A DNA stretch of 64,000 bases from Branchinecta lynchi (taxonomy: Eukaryota; Arthropoda; Branchiopoda; Anostraca; Branchinectidae), in the NCBI GenBank assembly GCA_023053575.1, contig JAKZAP010000009.1, forward strand, positions 22,549,869 to 22,613,868. The letters are read 5' to 3'. The position numbers and the translations under genes are program-made. The stretch's first letter is position 1, and each line of letters opens with the position of its first letter. The notes below the pieces were generated by a model, which saw nothing but the letters and a program-made list of their open reading frames with translations, had not been told where the DNA came from and ran no database searches. This document shows, piece after piece, positions 62,571-64,000 of this stretch.

Positions 62571-62919
62571 GAAGTTGCAGTAAACACAGTTACTATTTTA
62601 ATGTTTTGCTATTTCTTCGTGCTTATCCTGCTCCCAACGACTGTTTGCCACAAACTCCTCTTCAGACGAATAGGTTATCTGAATGTACTTGCAAGAAGTC
62701 AACAGGCCTGGAGAAATACTTAAAACATCCAAAGCCGTAGGTAACTTTTTAAGCAGAGCCTGGTCTTATAATATGCAACTAATTCTTACTGGAAACAGAA
62801 ACAGTGCGTGGTCCTTTCAAAGGACCCGTCGTATCTCCCGTGACAATGCAGCCTACTTCCGTAATTACGTCCAATAACTTGTTAGGCCGGAGACCCGAGT
62901 TTCATATGTTACATTCAAA

Positions 62920-63196
62920 GAGCCTAGTCACACTAGGCTGAAAAGGCAGCCTATTTGACAAACGGCTGAAAATCCCTAGGGGACGTGAGATTTGATGGAC
63001 TTTGTGACAGCTTTGGGATAATGGGCAGATTGCATTTAGGGGTCAATTAGGGTTCCTGTAACATTATTATACACGCTGTTTTGCTCTAATTGATCTCCTG
63101 AATTTAAAACGACAACATTCAGAATTAGATGTATCTTGTTCTTTTTCTACTTTTGCAACCCAAGAATCCAGAAAATGAGCCCAGTGTGACTAGGCT
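62920..63196. mobile_element. MITE with GAGCCTAGTCACACTAGGCT ends
   Basis: GAGCCTAGTCACACTAGGCT at the left and AGCCCAGTGTGACTAGGCTC at the right are inverses with one mismatch. 277 bp, single copy in this window. Confidence 0.7.
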
Positions 63197-63249
63197 CTAA
63201 CCCGCTAACTATCCACACCCCACTGATTTTCACAATTGCGGGTTTTCAC

Positions 63250-63535
63250 TAATTACCATGCGTATCATCAAGGTATCATGCTCTCGACGAGTGGGGAGGC
63301 TACTATACTGTTAATGCGTAAAATCGGTTATCTAACTTTGCCGTGTTCTTGCTAGAAGTCAATGGGACTGGGAAAGGCTTACCTAAAGCCGTGTTTCACA
63401 ATTTCCCATGCGTATGATGCTCTCGACGTTGGGTAGGCTACTATACTGTGAATGCGCAAAATCGGTTATCTAAACTTTGCCGTGTTCTTGCTAGAAGTCA
63501 ATGGGCCTGGGAAAAGGTTTACCTAATGCCTAGTA
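63250..63535. repeat. Tandem duplication (~145 bp unit)
   Basis: 63256-63392 and 63402-63532 share ATGCTCTCGACG, GGCTACTATACTGT, AATCGGTTATCTAA, TTTGCCGTGTTCTTGCTAGA and AGTCAATGGG-CTGGGAAA. A faint third copy is at 62665-62745. Confidence 0.75.
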
Positions 63536-63591
63536 TAATTTGTTAAATGCAGATAAATATTCCTTGAGCCCAAGCTGACTTTGAAACATTA

Positions 63592-63680
63592 TTAAAATTG
63601 TGCATAAAACGGATACCTCAGCTACGAGGCTTTAGCCGCGAGAAGCATCATGGCCGACATATCCGTTCTATGCATTACTT
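63592..63680. repeat. Short hairpin with ATAAAACGGATA arms
   Basis: GTGCATAAAACGGATACC and ACATATCCGTTCTATGCA pair. The flanking GAGCCCAAGCTGACTTTGAA is shared with 36990 and 54530. Confidence 0.55.
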
Positions 63681-63781
63681 GAATATGTTAAAGGCCTAGT
63701 GTGTATAATATTGTAATGGGCTCCAGTTCATCTCCTATTTATCTCGTTGGTTCGTCTATCCCTAAGTAATTAAGTCCTTAC

Positions 63782-63878
63782 CTGTGCTTTAGCCTGCAGG
63801 AAATAATCCTCTGCGACGTACTGCTCATTGTCGGTATTAAAGAAGGCTACCGTCACATCGCCGTTAACCATCTGGGAC
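63782..63878 (-). CDS. Skeletor-like DOMON protein, exon 1 of those visible (DOMON start)
   Basis: Minus strand, acceptor TTAATAAG above 63878 (weak pyrimidine tract) and donor CAG|GTAAGG below 63782. One base plus 32 codons, phase 0 at the end. The peptide SQMVNGDVTVAFFNTDNEQY ... DYFLQAKAQ has the GDVTVAxx and DYxLxAKxQ(C) blocks of DOMON domains, and the following exon begins with the expected C. Earlier exons lie beyond the right edge. Confidence 0.88.
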
Positions 63879-64000
63879 CTTATTAAGAAAAGATTAAATT
63901 AGTTACCGAAAGAGGATTTCGATAATCTGATCGAAGTGGGGATTGGCTACCGGGGAAACTGACGAGCAAGGATAGGCTATTTATCCGAACAGGTAGAGGA

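Overview
This window looks like a stretch of an invertebrate animal nuclear genome. It holds spliced exons with canonical GT/AG borders, very long introns, and a dense population of non-LTR retrotransposon fragments, tRNA-derived SINEs, MITEs and foldback elements. I cannot name the species. No rRNA operon, CRISPR array or bacterial-type operon is present.

Host gene. Six exons on the minus strand (63878-63782, 42654-42417, 34273-34172, 16209-16111, 13629-13480 and 6970-6807, in transcription order) keep reading phase with one another. Together they encode the DOMON domain and C-terminal region of a Skeletor-like secreted or membrane protein. The gene starts beyond the right edge and continues beyond the left edge, so almost everything else lies in its introns.

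Polinton. The intron between the 34.2 kb and 16.2 kb exons carries a 13,649-bp Polinton/Maverick, a virus-like DNA transposon, at 17065-30713. It has terminal inverted repeats of 571 and 587 bp and a 6-bp target duplication CAACAG on each side. Its cargo reads antisense to the host gene. On the plus strand, in order: protein-primed PolB, a phased 21-bp repeat array, FtsK/HerA-type packaging ATPase, fibre-like protein, AT-hook core-like protein, adenain-like protease, a 44-residue zinc-ribbon protein, integrase, a coiled-coil protein, penton-like minor capsid protein, a small basic protein, double jelly-roll major capsid protein, and a small gene inside the right inverted repeat. On the minus strand near the left end are a two-TM membrane protein and the start-less copy of the repeat-borne gene. 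This is replication, packaging, maturation, integration and capsid in one element. Nearly every gene starts on a TAAATG initiator, usually preceded by CTA. The element is probably immobile now: PolB, the two-TM gene and the coiled-coil gene are frameshifted, the integrase has no ATG, and one inverted-repeat gene has lost its start. Most of the coding sequence is otherwise well preserved.

Flanks. The Polinton sits inside an older repeat whose other copies (40.6-41.8, 52.6-53.3 and 54.6-57.1 kb) serve as empty-site references. The rest is nested repeats: a hAT-type element with 8-bp TSD, several MITE families present in 2-8 copies, foldbacks (one with a triplicated 250-bp arm, one a 450-bp near-perfect hairpin), SINEs, and decayed reverse-transcriptase pieces.
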